DNA of 64,000 bases from Gonocerus acuteangulatus. Lineage: Eukaryota > Arthropoda > Insecta > Hemiptera > Coreidae. The DNA is taken from NCBI GenBank assembly GCA_946811695.1, contig OX328131.1, positions 9,725,152 to 9,789,151 on the forward strand, given 5' to 3'. Positions 53,101 to 62,145 of this stretch are shown here, in pieces (within the stretch, counting starts at the first letter, position 1; each line of letters begins with the position of its first letter). A program made the position numbers and the translations under genes. The notes beneath the pieces were generated by a model that had not been told where the DNA came from, made no database searches, and was given only the letters and a program-made list of their open reading frames with translations.

Positions 53101-54319
53101 AAATGTAAAATGACAAAGGAAAGAGGAATACAAAGAATAAGAATTTTTTTTCTTCTTAATTTTTGTGGCATTGGGTCCATATAATGCTAAGGAAAGTAAC
53201 AATATGGTACTGATCTCACCGATGAGTTCAAAATAAAAGGCATGCATTAAAGAGCCTGTTTGGTTTTTATTTGTCCATTGCCACAAATAATATGAAAATC
53301 TTAAAATATAAAGGATCAGAAGGAATATAAAAAGAAAATTTTTGATATTGTATATTGATATGTTCACTTAATTTGAATTTTTTTTTTTTTTACGACGCAC
53401 CAACATCTGGGCCATTACCGCCGTTCATTTAATTATATGAAAATTCAGTTTTCATTGACATAAATAATATTCTACTCCAGAATATTGCGAAAAAAATACA
53501 AGAGCCTTCATAACGACATGATTAGGTTTCAATTCATTTTTTCATCAATGTTTAAAAAAACAAAAACATACAAAATCAATTTCTGTTAATAAGTTAATAA
53601 ATGAAATATAATTATTTTTCTTAATGGGAGGCCTGGTTGGGAATCAATTTCCACTAGAGGTGGCGGCTTTTCTTTCAAAGAAAGGAAAGGCATCATCTCT
53701 ATCCCAGATAGCAAAGTGCACTTGTAGATAACTTATTCCAAAACTCTGTGTTAAAATTATAATTAATAATCTTAACGTTATTTTTTAAAACAATGCAAAT
53801 AGTTAGCCTCCAAGATGATAAGAAGTCAAGGAGTAGTTGCAATTTGGCTAAGAAAAACAGTCAGATTTTTGGAAAAATCTATATTTTGGACCACTGAGGA
53901 TTAAACAAGTATTTGTCACTTGTCGCAAAGCCAGCGTAGTGAGTGGGACTTAGCTCGTGTAACCTAGGGCATTATGTATAATTTTTGACACTTGATCCAA
54001 ACTTCAAACTACCCTCCAAATAAAAGCCTGAGCATATAAGAAACCTCTATTATTTTAGGAATTAAAAAAAATCTGGGTATATTACATTGTTCAACAATGT
54101 AAACCAAATTATATCTATTAGTTTTTGCAAATATGGTTTTAATTACCTGAAATTGTAGCCTCTTAAAAGGTTCAAATCTACCCCAAGCCCATTATAAAAT
54201 TTACATTTGCAGACCCCAACAGGAGTGCAAGGTATATTGTCATGATAGAGCGAAAAACTAGAAGACACCAAACTGCCTAGCAAAACGAAAATGAACAAAT
54301 CGTACGGGGAACGAGTCAT
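46925..54319 (-). CDS. Cation-dependent M6P-receptor/Atg27-like type I membrane protein
   Basis: Six exons join in frame: 54147-54319 (ATG at 54319), 52979-53084, 51786-51898, 51612-51699, 49732-49944 and 46925-46981 (TAA), all GT-AG, giving 249 aa. Residues 1-24 form a signal peptide (LFIFVLLGSLVSSSFS). The lumenal part has eight cysteines and mannose-6-phosphate-receptor-homology features (CTPVGVCKCKF, YYSLGSVSESSFLW, NPVLVFSNNKTT, LECDQD). Residues about 181-201 span the membrane. The cytosolic stretch RFIRGARGWEAIPNGEFW is the family hallmark after the membrane span (compare GAKGMEQFPHLAFW in CD-MPR). The tail ends NGCKHPDPYDTI. Relatives sort lysosomal enzymes or cycle between Golgi, endosome and vacuole; sugar binding here is not shown. 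Introns host pogo-type and piggyBac fragments and a Penelope relic. Confidence 0.9.
47050..47106. repeat. (TA)n microsatellite
   Basis: TA dinucleotides in the last intron of the M6PR-like gene. Confidence 0.95.
47385..48017 (-). mobile_element. piggyBac-like 5' end, copy 2
   Basis: The right edge is TTAA (48014-48017). Positions 47805-48003 hold tandem 43-44-bp units beginning AACTGATATATCAGTCTACAGG, alternating between two variants (CTATGGGGATCGGTACGCTC and CCACGGGAATCGGCGCGCTT). At about 47533-47430 the minus strand encodes MSAKVYNDEELLELFPCKSD and an acidic stretch, the transposase N-terminus, followed by stops. Truncated beyond. Confidence 0.7.
48379..48810. mobile_element. pogo/Tigger-type MITE, copy 1
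   Basis: Termini CAGTAGACTCTCGCTTATCC and complement of GGATTAGGGAAAGTCTACTG, flanked by TA. A SINE tail is nested at 48623. Confidence 0.85.
48623..48678 (+). mobile_element. Family B SINE tail nested in pogo MITE
   Basis: CGGCGCTAATGACCAAGATT...GATGCGCCGTAAAG between exact duplications TATTATATC (48614-48622 and 48679-48687). It is the only copy here on the plus strand. Confidence 0.9.
50083..50465. mobile_element. pogo/Tigger-type MITE, copy 2
   Basis: Termini CAGTAGACTCTCCCTGATCC and complement of AAGGGAAAGTCTACTG, flanked by TA. It lies in intron 4 of the M6PR-like gene. Confidence 0.85.
50549..50582 (-). ncRNA. Degraded hammerhead-like motif
   Basis: The minus strand reads CTGACAA, a helix II hairpin, then GATAC where intact copies read CTGACGA and GAAAC. 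Two core positions are changed, so it should be inactive. Confidence 0.55.
50976..51009 (+). ncRNA. Hammerhead-ribozyme-like motif in Penelope terminus
   Basis: CTGACGA, a spare A, helix II GGCTAC/GTAGCC closing loop CAAAGA, then GAAAC and GTC. The CUGANGA and GAAA boxes are exact. Helix III would be only the self-complementary ACGT, which would need dimerisation. Such minimal hammerheads are known from Penelope-like elements. The extra A after CUGANGA leaves activity open. Confidence 0.7.
53378..53423 (-). mobile_element. Family B SINE tail
   Basis: A T-run followed by TACGACGCACCAACATCTGG. Similar TTCACTTAATT / TTCATTTAATT words flank it. Confidence 0.7.
53630..53740 (+). mobile_element. 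Family C SINE body, degraded
   Basis: TTTTCTTTCAAAGAAAGGAAAGGCATCATC matches the body of the SINE at 16915 (its first 20 bases suffice to recognise it). The tRNA head is mostly lost. Confidence 0.55.
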
Positions 54320-54557
54320 ATTTTTAAATGTTATATAAGATTCATATATTTAAGATATAATCGGCTAAAGAAGTCAACTTATGGCTCCTTTTGATCTTAT
54401 GAATAACCTTCCATTAGGCTTGACCTCAGAAGGTTATGTTTTTGGTTATATCTTAGAATGAATTGTACCGGTTTCAGGCTACTGTATAGTTTCTCTCGTC
54501 TTCTGCATTATACAGCATAATATTTTAGGGATAATACTTAAAACTGTTTAACTGAAA
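54320..54557. promoter_or_regulatory. Bidirectional promoter region
   Basis: Only 238 bp separate the start codons of the minus-strand M6PR-like gene (54319) and the plus-strand aprataxin-like gene (54558). Both 5' UTRs and core promoters must lie here unless non-coding first exons exist elsewhere. It is TE-free, unlike its surroundings. No clear TATA element at a fixed distance is visible. Confidence 0.6.
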
Positions 54558-54799
54558 ATGTCGTGGAAGTTTGCTTTGATCAATTTAATGAAAAATAAAG
54601 ATAAGTTATTGTATTCCGATGATGATTTAGTGATTATAAAAGACGAGTACCCGAAGGCTGAAGTGCATTACTTAGTTCTACCAAAACAAGACATTCCTTA
54701 TATAAAAGATGTTAAGGCGGATCATTTAGAACTTCTGAAGAAAATGGAATTACAAGCAAAAGTATATACGAGGGAAAATGGTGAAGGAAGAACATTCAG
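54558..54799 (+). CDS. Aprataxin-like HIT protein, first coding exon
   Basis: ATG at 54558 (context GAAAATGTCG) opens an 80-codon exon ending at TTCAG|GTGATA. MSWKFALINLMKNKDKLLYS, VVIKDEYPKAEVHYLVLP-like sequence (VIIKDEYPKAEVHYLVLP) and DHLELLKKMELQAKV match the first half of the aprataxin HIT domain (IKDKYPKARYHWLVLP and HLELLKHM in human APTX). The family removes AMP from abortive DNA-ligation ends in the nucleus. The catalytic HxHxH motif should be in the next exon, which I could not find before 64000. As in other insect homologues there is no N-terminal FHA domain: the MSW start lies directly before the HIT fold. Confidence 0.88.
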
Positions 54800-56152
54800 G
54801 TGATAAACATTTTTTAAGAGCATACTTTGTATTAATGAATGTATATTTTGTCAAAGAGTGGATAGATAACAGAATGTCTTGTAGATTTTTTTACTTAGGG
54901 AAATGTTTTGACACTGATGTTATCTGGGGCTATGAATGGACGACATGATTTAGGGTTTCTGAGTTTGTTTTTTTTAATATGATTCATTCGATAATTAAAC
55001 AATTACCACAACTCGCAATCCACAAAATATTTATTTAAATTTACTGTTTATCGCCTTTTGAAGGCCCATTGTGTGATGATTTAGTTATCATTGATCCTAC
55101 AGTGTTGAGTGGTGATAAGGTTATCAGATCTGTCACTTACAGGTATCAGTTAAAATGGACAGCTTAAAGATTGTTATCCTGTCAACTCAACTGCTTTATA
55201 AATTAAATTTTTCAGCTATGGTTATTGTATAATTTTAAATGTACTAGTTTTATGTCGGTGTTGTAAGTTATTTCTTTGAGAGTGCTTAATTCATGTTATG
55301 CCATGAAATATTTGAAAGTGTTTGGCTACTATTAAATATACATGTATAAAGTGGATTAAAACATAACTTCAGCTGTCAGTCAGCTCACTTTTTTTGTATC
55401 TGTCCTGCGAAAAGAGAATATACTCCTTCTGATGTAACACTACTAGGATGTTCGTCCTCTCTTAACGCACAGTGTGGTTTTGATAGTTTTTTGATATTTT
55501 TAGCTTCATAAAACCTTAATCTTCTGTGGTTTAGTTCTCACTCTCTCCTAAAGCTCTGATGAAAGCTTTAAATTTTAGCTAAAACATTGCTAATAAAAAT
55601 TTATTTTTATGTAAACTACTTTTATTAACTATTTTTATGACTGAACCCGACTATCTTTACATTAGAATTACTCCAGGAATAGCCACATCGAGGCCTGTGA
55701 GACCTATTGTGCAACCCGACGTGCCGTTCTGTTATAATACACCAAACCCGCATCAACCTCCTAATGGTCATAAGGTTCACCTCTGGTATTCTCCTTGGAT
55801 GATAAATAAGGCCGGTGCTGTAATGCAGAAACCTTTTGGCTGTAAGCATCGTGCAGCTACACACAATGTGGTATGGAGTTACCGTCATCCTCACACCATG
55901 TGATGTTGGTAAGCCCCATGGAGTGAAGGTGTCAATGCAATCTGCAGTGTCCTGTAACGGAAAGCCATTACCTTACTTCTGCTGAGTTTAAGAAGGGTGT
56001 CTGTCCTGTTCTTATCAGCAAATAGAATTAATTACTTCGCCTGTCTCTGGGTGGCACTTTGACGCCACTTTATCCTGTGTTCAGCTTCGGCCCATTTATG
56101 AATGCTCAGTCTGGCTATTGCTGATGCTATCCCACATAATGGAGCAGGGACA

Positions 56153-56639
56153 TTAGATAGTTAGCCGTCGAGTTGATAAGCAATCAGGGATTAGTTGGGA
56201 TTCGGCTAAGAAAATATTAATATATCTATACATACAAATCAACTTTTTTTTTATAAAGAACAATTTGTTGTTAAAATATGAGAACAATTATGTTGTTACT
56301 AAACAGGTAAGTGAACAATAGTTGTATTTCTAGAAATTAGTTCTATAAAATCAATAGAAACATAAATTATGTTTAGTAACAACATAATTGTTCTCATATT
56401 TTAACAACAAATTGTTCTTTATAGAAATAAGTTGATTTGTATGCATAGATCTATCATTTATCTTACTGGTAAAACTTTTTTTCTGTGTATTCTGTTTTTT
56501 CTTTGTTTTTTGTCATTTTAGCTGACGAAAGCTACCAAAGAGTAGCCGAAACGTCCGTAATACAGATTTTTTACAAAAATCGTATTGATGTTTTCTTAGC
56601 CGAATCCCAACTAATCCCTGATTGCTTATAATGGATCAG
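56153..56639 (+). mobile_element. Short Penelope remnant with central hairpin
   Basis: Starts with an inverted terminus (GATAGTTAGCCGTCGAG...ATTCGGCTAAG) and ends with the direct terminus (TTAGCCGAATCCC...GATTGCTTAT). Between them, 56225-56451 is an inverted repeat with arms of about 80 bp around a 65-nt loop. Flanking copies ATAATGGAGCAGG / ATAATGGATCAGG suggest a 13-bp target duplication. Confidence 0.8.
56522..56555 (+). ncRNA. Hammerhead-ribozyme-like motif
   Basis: CTGACGA, helix II GCTAC/GTAGC around CAAAGA (one weaker pair than the copy at 50976), then GAAAC and GTC. Core boxes intact. Confidence 0.65.
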
Positions 56640-57444
56640 GTGAGATTGGTACGGTGAATGCCCTAAACTTTGCCAAGTCATCAGCTTTTCATTCCCCTGG
56701 ATGCCAGAGTGCTCCGGAACCCTCTCTAGCTTGACCCTGTTTTGACAGCCCAGGATATTGAAGCTCCCCTGCTCCAACCTATTTCTTGAACAGGACAATT
56801 ATGACTATTAACGTTCCCAGTGAAGTGTAAATATGTGAGTTGAAAATATCTATTTTTTTTTAATAATATAAGTGTCCTTTTTTATTTTGATTATTATTTG
56901 TTCCATAATATTTTGTGTGAGAACACGCAGTATGGTTGGGACCTTCTGATCTATGAGAAAACCCATATCTCTTTAAACACATCAAAATTACATTGGATTA
57001 TCTCTTCTAGTTTGGTCCGATTTTATATAACTATATTTTCTTTTTGTACCACTTTATTCCTGAAATCTGCTCTATATGTTTTGAAACCTCAGAACAGGGG
57101 CTGTAAGAACCGTATGTAGTCAGCTTGTCACCCAAATGCCTCGGTCTTCATCTGTCTTACGTACAGCAACCAGTAGACCTTCACTTATTGCCAACTAATT
57201 GTAGATGGAATAACTCGTAATTGAAGTGAAACTTGAAACAGCAATAATATCTGACTGTGTCGAATTAAAATCTTGATTGAGTATTATAATACAACCAAGA
57301 GAAGCTGGTATCTGTAGAAAATTATTTCAGGTTCCAACTTCTCTTGGACGTATTTCATGCTCCTGTCTCCCAGTCTGCTTTCTCCTGTAATCAGTGTGTT
57401 CTTCAAATTGTATTCAGTGATTTATACTATTGTATCTCTAATTT

Positions 57445-57449
<5 letters not shown>

Positions 57450-57512
<63 letters not shown>

Positions 57513-57525
57513 TTATATATATGTG
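57450..57525. repeat. (TA)n microsatellite
   Basis: TA dinucleotides with a single TG interruption, followed by TG repeats. Confidence 0.95.
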
Positions 57526-57675
57526 TGTGTGTATAATATTATATTATAGTGTTTAGCTTTTACGTATATAGGGCAGTTACTTATGACAAGAATCATATGT
57601 CATTGTAACGACTACATGTTATTGTATTGTTCAGGGCATTTGTTCATGTGAGGACTACAAACAGAGCATAATGAA

Positions 57676-57678
<3 letters not shown>

Positions 57679-57723
<45 letters not shown>
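57679..57723. repeat. (TA)n microsatellite
   Basis: TA dinucleotides followed by a T-run. Confidence 0.95.
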
Positions 57724-57737
<14 letters not shown>

Positions 57738-58905
57738 GTTTCACCCTCTGGAATATATTGTGGTGTTTTGTGGATTGGGAAGAAAAAGAAAATTTGGATA
57801 TATTTTTAAGTTATTATAGGAAAAAGTTGATTTAGAAAAGTTTATATTATATTTTCATTATATCTCAGGGTTCATTTAAAATATTACCAAACTCACCACA
57901 TGCGGATTTATGAATAAAACCATTTGAATAATTAATTTAATTTAATAAATTTCCTGAAAGAAAAGCATGAGAAATATATTATTAGAACCACTTCTTACCA
58001 TCTGTCCTTTTATGTGTTGAGACCATATTATATACCAGGAGAAAGGTTCATTATGAATAAAATAGAGTTGGAAATAATTGACTTATATTGAATAAAGACT
58101 ACATAATTTAAGATTTTGCATGGCTGTGATATAAAAAGAATATAAAAAAATTGCGTGACTCACATATTTGTATCAATGTTGGGTTATCTTAGAAAAATTA
58201 GAACATATTTAAAATATTATCTTATATATTAAAATATAAATATTGGCAATTATGAAATTTTAGATAGCTTTTAGAATTTATTTAAAGATTGGCAGTGAGT
58301 GAGTTATACTCAGCTTATTTTACGGATGATGTTCTGGAAGTGAAGAGGCAGGCTGCTTGTAGTTGTGTTGAGGAGATTGATGGTCGGCTGCTAGATTCTG
58401 GAGTTGTATTTGGCCATCATGTCCAGGTGAAGTGCTTGGTGTCGGCTGGCCAACTGGCTCTGGTGGTGGTATCGGTGTGCTCTCGCCCTTGGCTGGCGTT
58501 GAAATGAGAGTGAGTGGTGGGGGAAGGCCCTTTTTATAGAGGCGTTACTCCCACCACACCAAGGGTGTCTGACTTCAGCGATGGCCCCCTGGATGTTCAT
58601 GTTCATTCTTGGAAGCACCTCTTTTGTTATCTTCCTGGGAACTTGTATACCTTATCGCTCCTAGCCGATACATTTGGACTCTTCTATTTAACACTGCCTT
58701 TTTTAAAAAAAAATAAATACTGCCAACTAAGCACTGCCAATTACTATCTCTTTTATTACTCTTTTATTTATTTTATTGATTGACAAATGATAATATTTGT
58801 GATGGACTTATGGAATATAACTTAGTTTTTATTTTGAATAGGAATGCTACTCTTTGCTATGCCAGAAACTGACTCTTTCTAGAGCACCCCCTTTTATATC
58901 ATTAC

Positions 58906-58906
58906 A

Positions 58907-58939
<33 letters not shown>

Positions 58940-58965
58940 TATTTATATATATACACACATATATA
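58906..58965. repeat. (TA)n with (CA) blocks
   Basis: TA dinucleotides alternating with ACACACAT blocks. Confidence 0.9.
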
Positions 58966-59031
58966 TTTGCCTTTTTTATATATTTAGTAGAGTACTAGTT
59001 CTATACAGAGTACGAGGATGGTGAATGTTGT

Positions 59032-59037
<6 letters not shown>

Positions 59038-59073
<36 letters not shown>

Positions 59074-59130
59074 GGCGCATCGGCATCTCGGCCATTAACC
59101 CTGACATCCAAGGTGCAGTGAGGAGTTTAC
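59038..59130 (-). mobile_element. Family B SINE 3' part
   Basis: A T-run of over 30, then TACGGCGCATCGGCATCTCG and CATCCAAGGTGCAGTGAGGA, matching the tail and the adjoining body of the SINE at 13762-13974. Confidence 0.85.
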
Positions 59131-59951
59131 TCCACAAACTTGATACTCCAGCACCACAAACTTGATTTAGTACCTAGCTCAACACTGGCTTGAGAATGAA
59201 ATATCCATTATCATAATTATTTCCCACTAAGGGAAATTATTTTTTGTCTAATACTTCCTCAAGATGAAATCTAACCAAAATTTGCGCACTATCTGGTTCT
59301 TTTGTTAGGGGACAGACTATAGTTACCTTACTTTTATCAATCATTTTCTTTCCAGTTAATGTATCTTAATTAAAAACTTGTTGTATTCTTACAAAAAGAT
59401 ATCTTTATGTCTAGATATGGTTATCATGCAGTCCCCTCCATGCTGAGGCTTCATCTGCACATAATTAGTGATGATTTCAATTCGCCTTCATTAAAAAACA
59501 AGAAGCACTGGAACTCTTTCACCACACCTTTCTTCATGGAGTCTTCAAGTACGTAGAAGCAAATTTATTCATTGATTTTCACTTACATGTGCAATATGCC
59601 GATTTTAATTGCATTTGGGTCAAATATATCATTTATTGGATTGAAGAGGGCTTCGAAGGGTGTTACTGATTCCCGTGAATATACTTTAAAAATGTCTCCG
59701 GAACTGTGTCATTTTCTGTGACCACCTTTCTTGCTACTAGTGTCATTTATGGAATAGGAAAGCATGGAATAGAAACCGTTAATATTTTGTTATCAAGCTC
59801 CTTGCTATTAATGTGTAAAACTTACATTGATAAACTAATTTTACCATGATGATTAGATAGTTAGCCGTCGAGGTGATAAGTAAAGATGGAATGGTTGGGA
59901 TTCGGCTAAATAAACCTCAATATGATTTTGTTTTAAAAAATCTATATTTCA

Positions 59952-59985
59952 GACGTTTCGGCTACTCATTGGTAGCCTTCGTCAG
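59952..59985 (-). ncRNA. Hammerhead-ribozyme-like motif, left Penelope copy
   Basis: On the minus strand CTGACGA, helix II GGCTAC/GTAGCC around CAATGA, then GAAAC and GTC. Core boxes intact. Confidence 0.68.
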
Positions 59986-60608
59986 CTAAAATGACAAAAA
60001 AAAGAAATTAATACAAAAACAAAAAAAATTATGATTGTGATAGGTAACAGAGCTATAGATAAAATTAACTAATAAAAGAACATATCGTCTTAAATTCTTA
60101 CAATGAAAAAGTGAATAGGTACAATAATTGATTTTAATAGTAATTAGTAATGTTAATTGATTTTACAAAGAAATAAGAAGCTACATACCAATGACAAATA
60201 TAGTAGCTAATAGTAACATTAATTAATTTTACAAAGAAATAAGATACTACATACCAATAGAAATGCCGAGCGGCAGAGGAAGACCAAGGTTGGCAATTAA
60301 GTAACCATTGTAGAGTGTCTAAGGAGAAAAAGAAATCTACTGGGGTATAAGTAAGTGGAAACAGCAGGTGGTGGGGGAAATGTCGGTAAGGATCAAAAAG
60401 CATGTTTATGACATGTCGGTAAGGATCAAAAGGCATGTTTATGACATATTTATGACAGGAAAGGAGAAAAAGGAGTTAATGGAAGGATACCCAAGGGGCA
60501 TGGTAAAAATCTAGGTGGGAGGTCGGGAGAGTATTTGGAAAATATTAGCGTACATAGGAGAAATGCCTTGTTGGTCAGTTTTGTAGTTTATATTGTTTTT
60601 GTTTAAGT

Positions 60609-61964
60609 TTATGTGTACACATTCCGAGATCTGTAGTCTTTTTTTGTTTCGTTGTGTAGAAAGAATTTTTTTGTGTCGTCGAAGTTAAAAGTGTGTTTTG
60701 GTGTAATGGCGTGTTTTGCAAGTGCAGATTTATATATTTCTTTATTAGTGATGGTTCGTTTATGTTGTGTAAGACGTGAGTGAATGTCATTTATGGTTTC
60801 TCCTATGTATACACCATTACAGGAAGGGGTTTGACAAGGGACTTGGTAAACACAACGGGTGGTTTGTTCAAAAGGGATGGGATCTTTGAGTTTGGTATAG
60901 AGGGTTTTGAGTTTGTTGGTAGTTTTCAAACCAAAATTTAGGGAAGGGTAGGATTTTTTTATTGTCTTTGTAAGTTTATCAGTCAGTTCAGGTGTAAATG
61001 GTAGAGATCGGAACATTTGGTAACTGGGAGTTAGGGAAGAATTGGGAGAGACAGTGTTGGGAGGTTGGGATTTTGCTTTTTTAACCAGGGATTTTATGAG
61101 GTTGGGGGGAAATTGGTTGCGTGCCAATATATCTGAGGTGATATTAATATTTTTATTGTGGAAGGAAGCATGGGATAGGGAGAGGACTCGGCGGAGGAGA
61201 TTTCTGGCTACATTAATCTTGACGTGGTAAGGATGGGATGAATGAAAATTAAGTAACCGTCCCGAGTACGTGGGTTTGGTGTACCAGTCAGTAATAATAG
61301 TACCGTCAGTCTGTCTAATTAGTAAGATGTCCAAGTATGGGAGCTGTCTGTCCTGTTCTATTTCGACTGTAAATTGAAGCCTAGGGTAAAAGGAATTGAA
61401 ACAGGTAAGTATGTCTGTTAGTCTGTTTGGGTTAATCATCAGCAAAAGATCATCTACGTATTTGCAGATGAATGAGATGTCATGGGGAAACTGTGGGACA
61501 AGGGAGTTGAGAAGATCGTTGAGAAGGATTGAGGATAAATCGGGTGCAAGACAGTTGCCCATGGCTAGACCTTCAATTTGTTTATAGAATTTCCCATCAT
61601 ATTTTAAAAAACCGCTGTTAACACAAAGTTTTAGACTTTCTATAAACAAATCAAAGGATAGAGGGCTATGGAGGTGTAGGGTGGGCCAATGGTTTTCGAT
61701 TATTTCTAGCGTTTTGGCTAGTGGGGCGTTAGTGAATAAGGATGTGGCATCAATGGAAACTAAAATGTGGCCGTGGGGAATGGTTGGGTTGGATAATTTA
61801 GAAATAAGGTCAAAGGAATTTTTTATATCATAGGGATTATTATGGCTAAGTATTTGTAATGAGGGAAGAAGAAATTTACTGAGACTGGAAGACGGAGAAT
61901 CTATATTGGCAATGATGGGACGAAGGGGATTACCAGGCTCGCTGTGGGAGGGAATTGTGGGAAA
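60609..61964 (-). pseudogene. Penelope RT plus GIY-YIG protein, N-terminally deleted (left)
   Basis: The frame is open for 452 codons. RT motifs: GNPLRPIIANIDSPSSSLSK, LVSIDATSLFTNAP, EGLAMGNCLAPDLSSILLND and the catalytic CKYVDDLLLM. The C-terminal GIY-YIG endonuclease has CNGVYIGETINDIHSRLTQH. In this family both activities serve retrotransposition. No ATG suits the start: the N-terminal module lies upstream in another frame (KIAILNCEIKNLETLLESHF, about 62100-61980), joined through an internal deletion. The protein is therefore incomplete although the domains are intact. Confidence 0.9.
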
Positions 61965-62145
61965 TTAAGAAGGACTTAGTGGATTTTGTCGATTTCGAAA
62001 TAAAATTGGATATGTCATTAAAAAGGGCCTGGTCAACTAACCCCCTTAAGATATTAAAGTGTGACTCTAACAATGTTTCTAAATTTTTAATTTCACAGTT
62101 TAAAATGGCTATTTTAGAGCGGGTTTGGTCCTCCTGTTGTTCCCA

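Larger units (their letters stand above)
55640..56790 (-). pseudogene. LINE RNase H domain remnant, split by Penelope
   Basis: On the minus strand, from 56790: FNILGCQNRVKLERVPEHSG and IQGNEK (the V-P-GHSGI-GNE-AD RNase H motif), then, after the insertion at 56153-56639, VPLCGIASAIARLSIHKWAE and AEHRIKWRQSATQRQAK. Further on, TGHCRL..HLHSMGLTNITW is the C-terminal zinc-knuckle lead-in of RNase H-bearing LINEs. Many stops and shifts. The plus-strand open frame at 55637-55903 is a shadow of this relic. Confidence 0.75.
56800..59037. other. No gene found; microsatellites
   Basis: AT-rich sequence with three TA arrays: 57450-57525, 57679-57723 and 58906-58965. A GC-richer block at 58290-58640 contains open frames on both strands but no motif I recognise. 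It is probably intron of the aprataxin-like gene. Confidence 0.4.
59857..62145 (-). mobile_element. Penelope-like element, left copy
   Basis: Terminus GATAGTTAGCCGTCGAGGTG at 59857, hammerhead-like motif, 3' UTR, then the RT/GIY-YIG frame on the minus strand. The 5' module ends near 62145, where it meets the right copy head to head. Confidence 0.88.

Noticed and set aside
55637..55903. 88-codon plus-strand frame after the aprataxin-like exon
   Set aside because: The opposite strand carries a readable LINE RNase H C-terminal relic across the same bases. The frame lacks HIT motifs and splice support.
58289..58618. Frames on both strands in a GC-richer block
   Set aside because: No motif, splice support or similarity that I recognise; possibly an old repeat.
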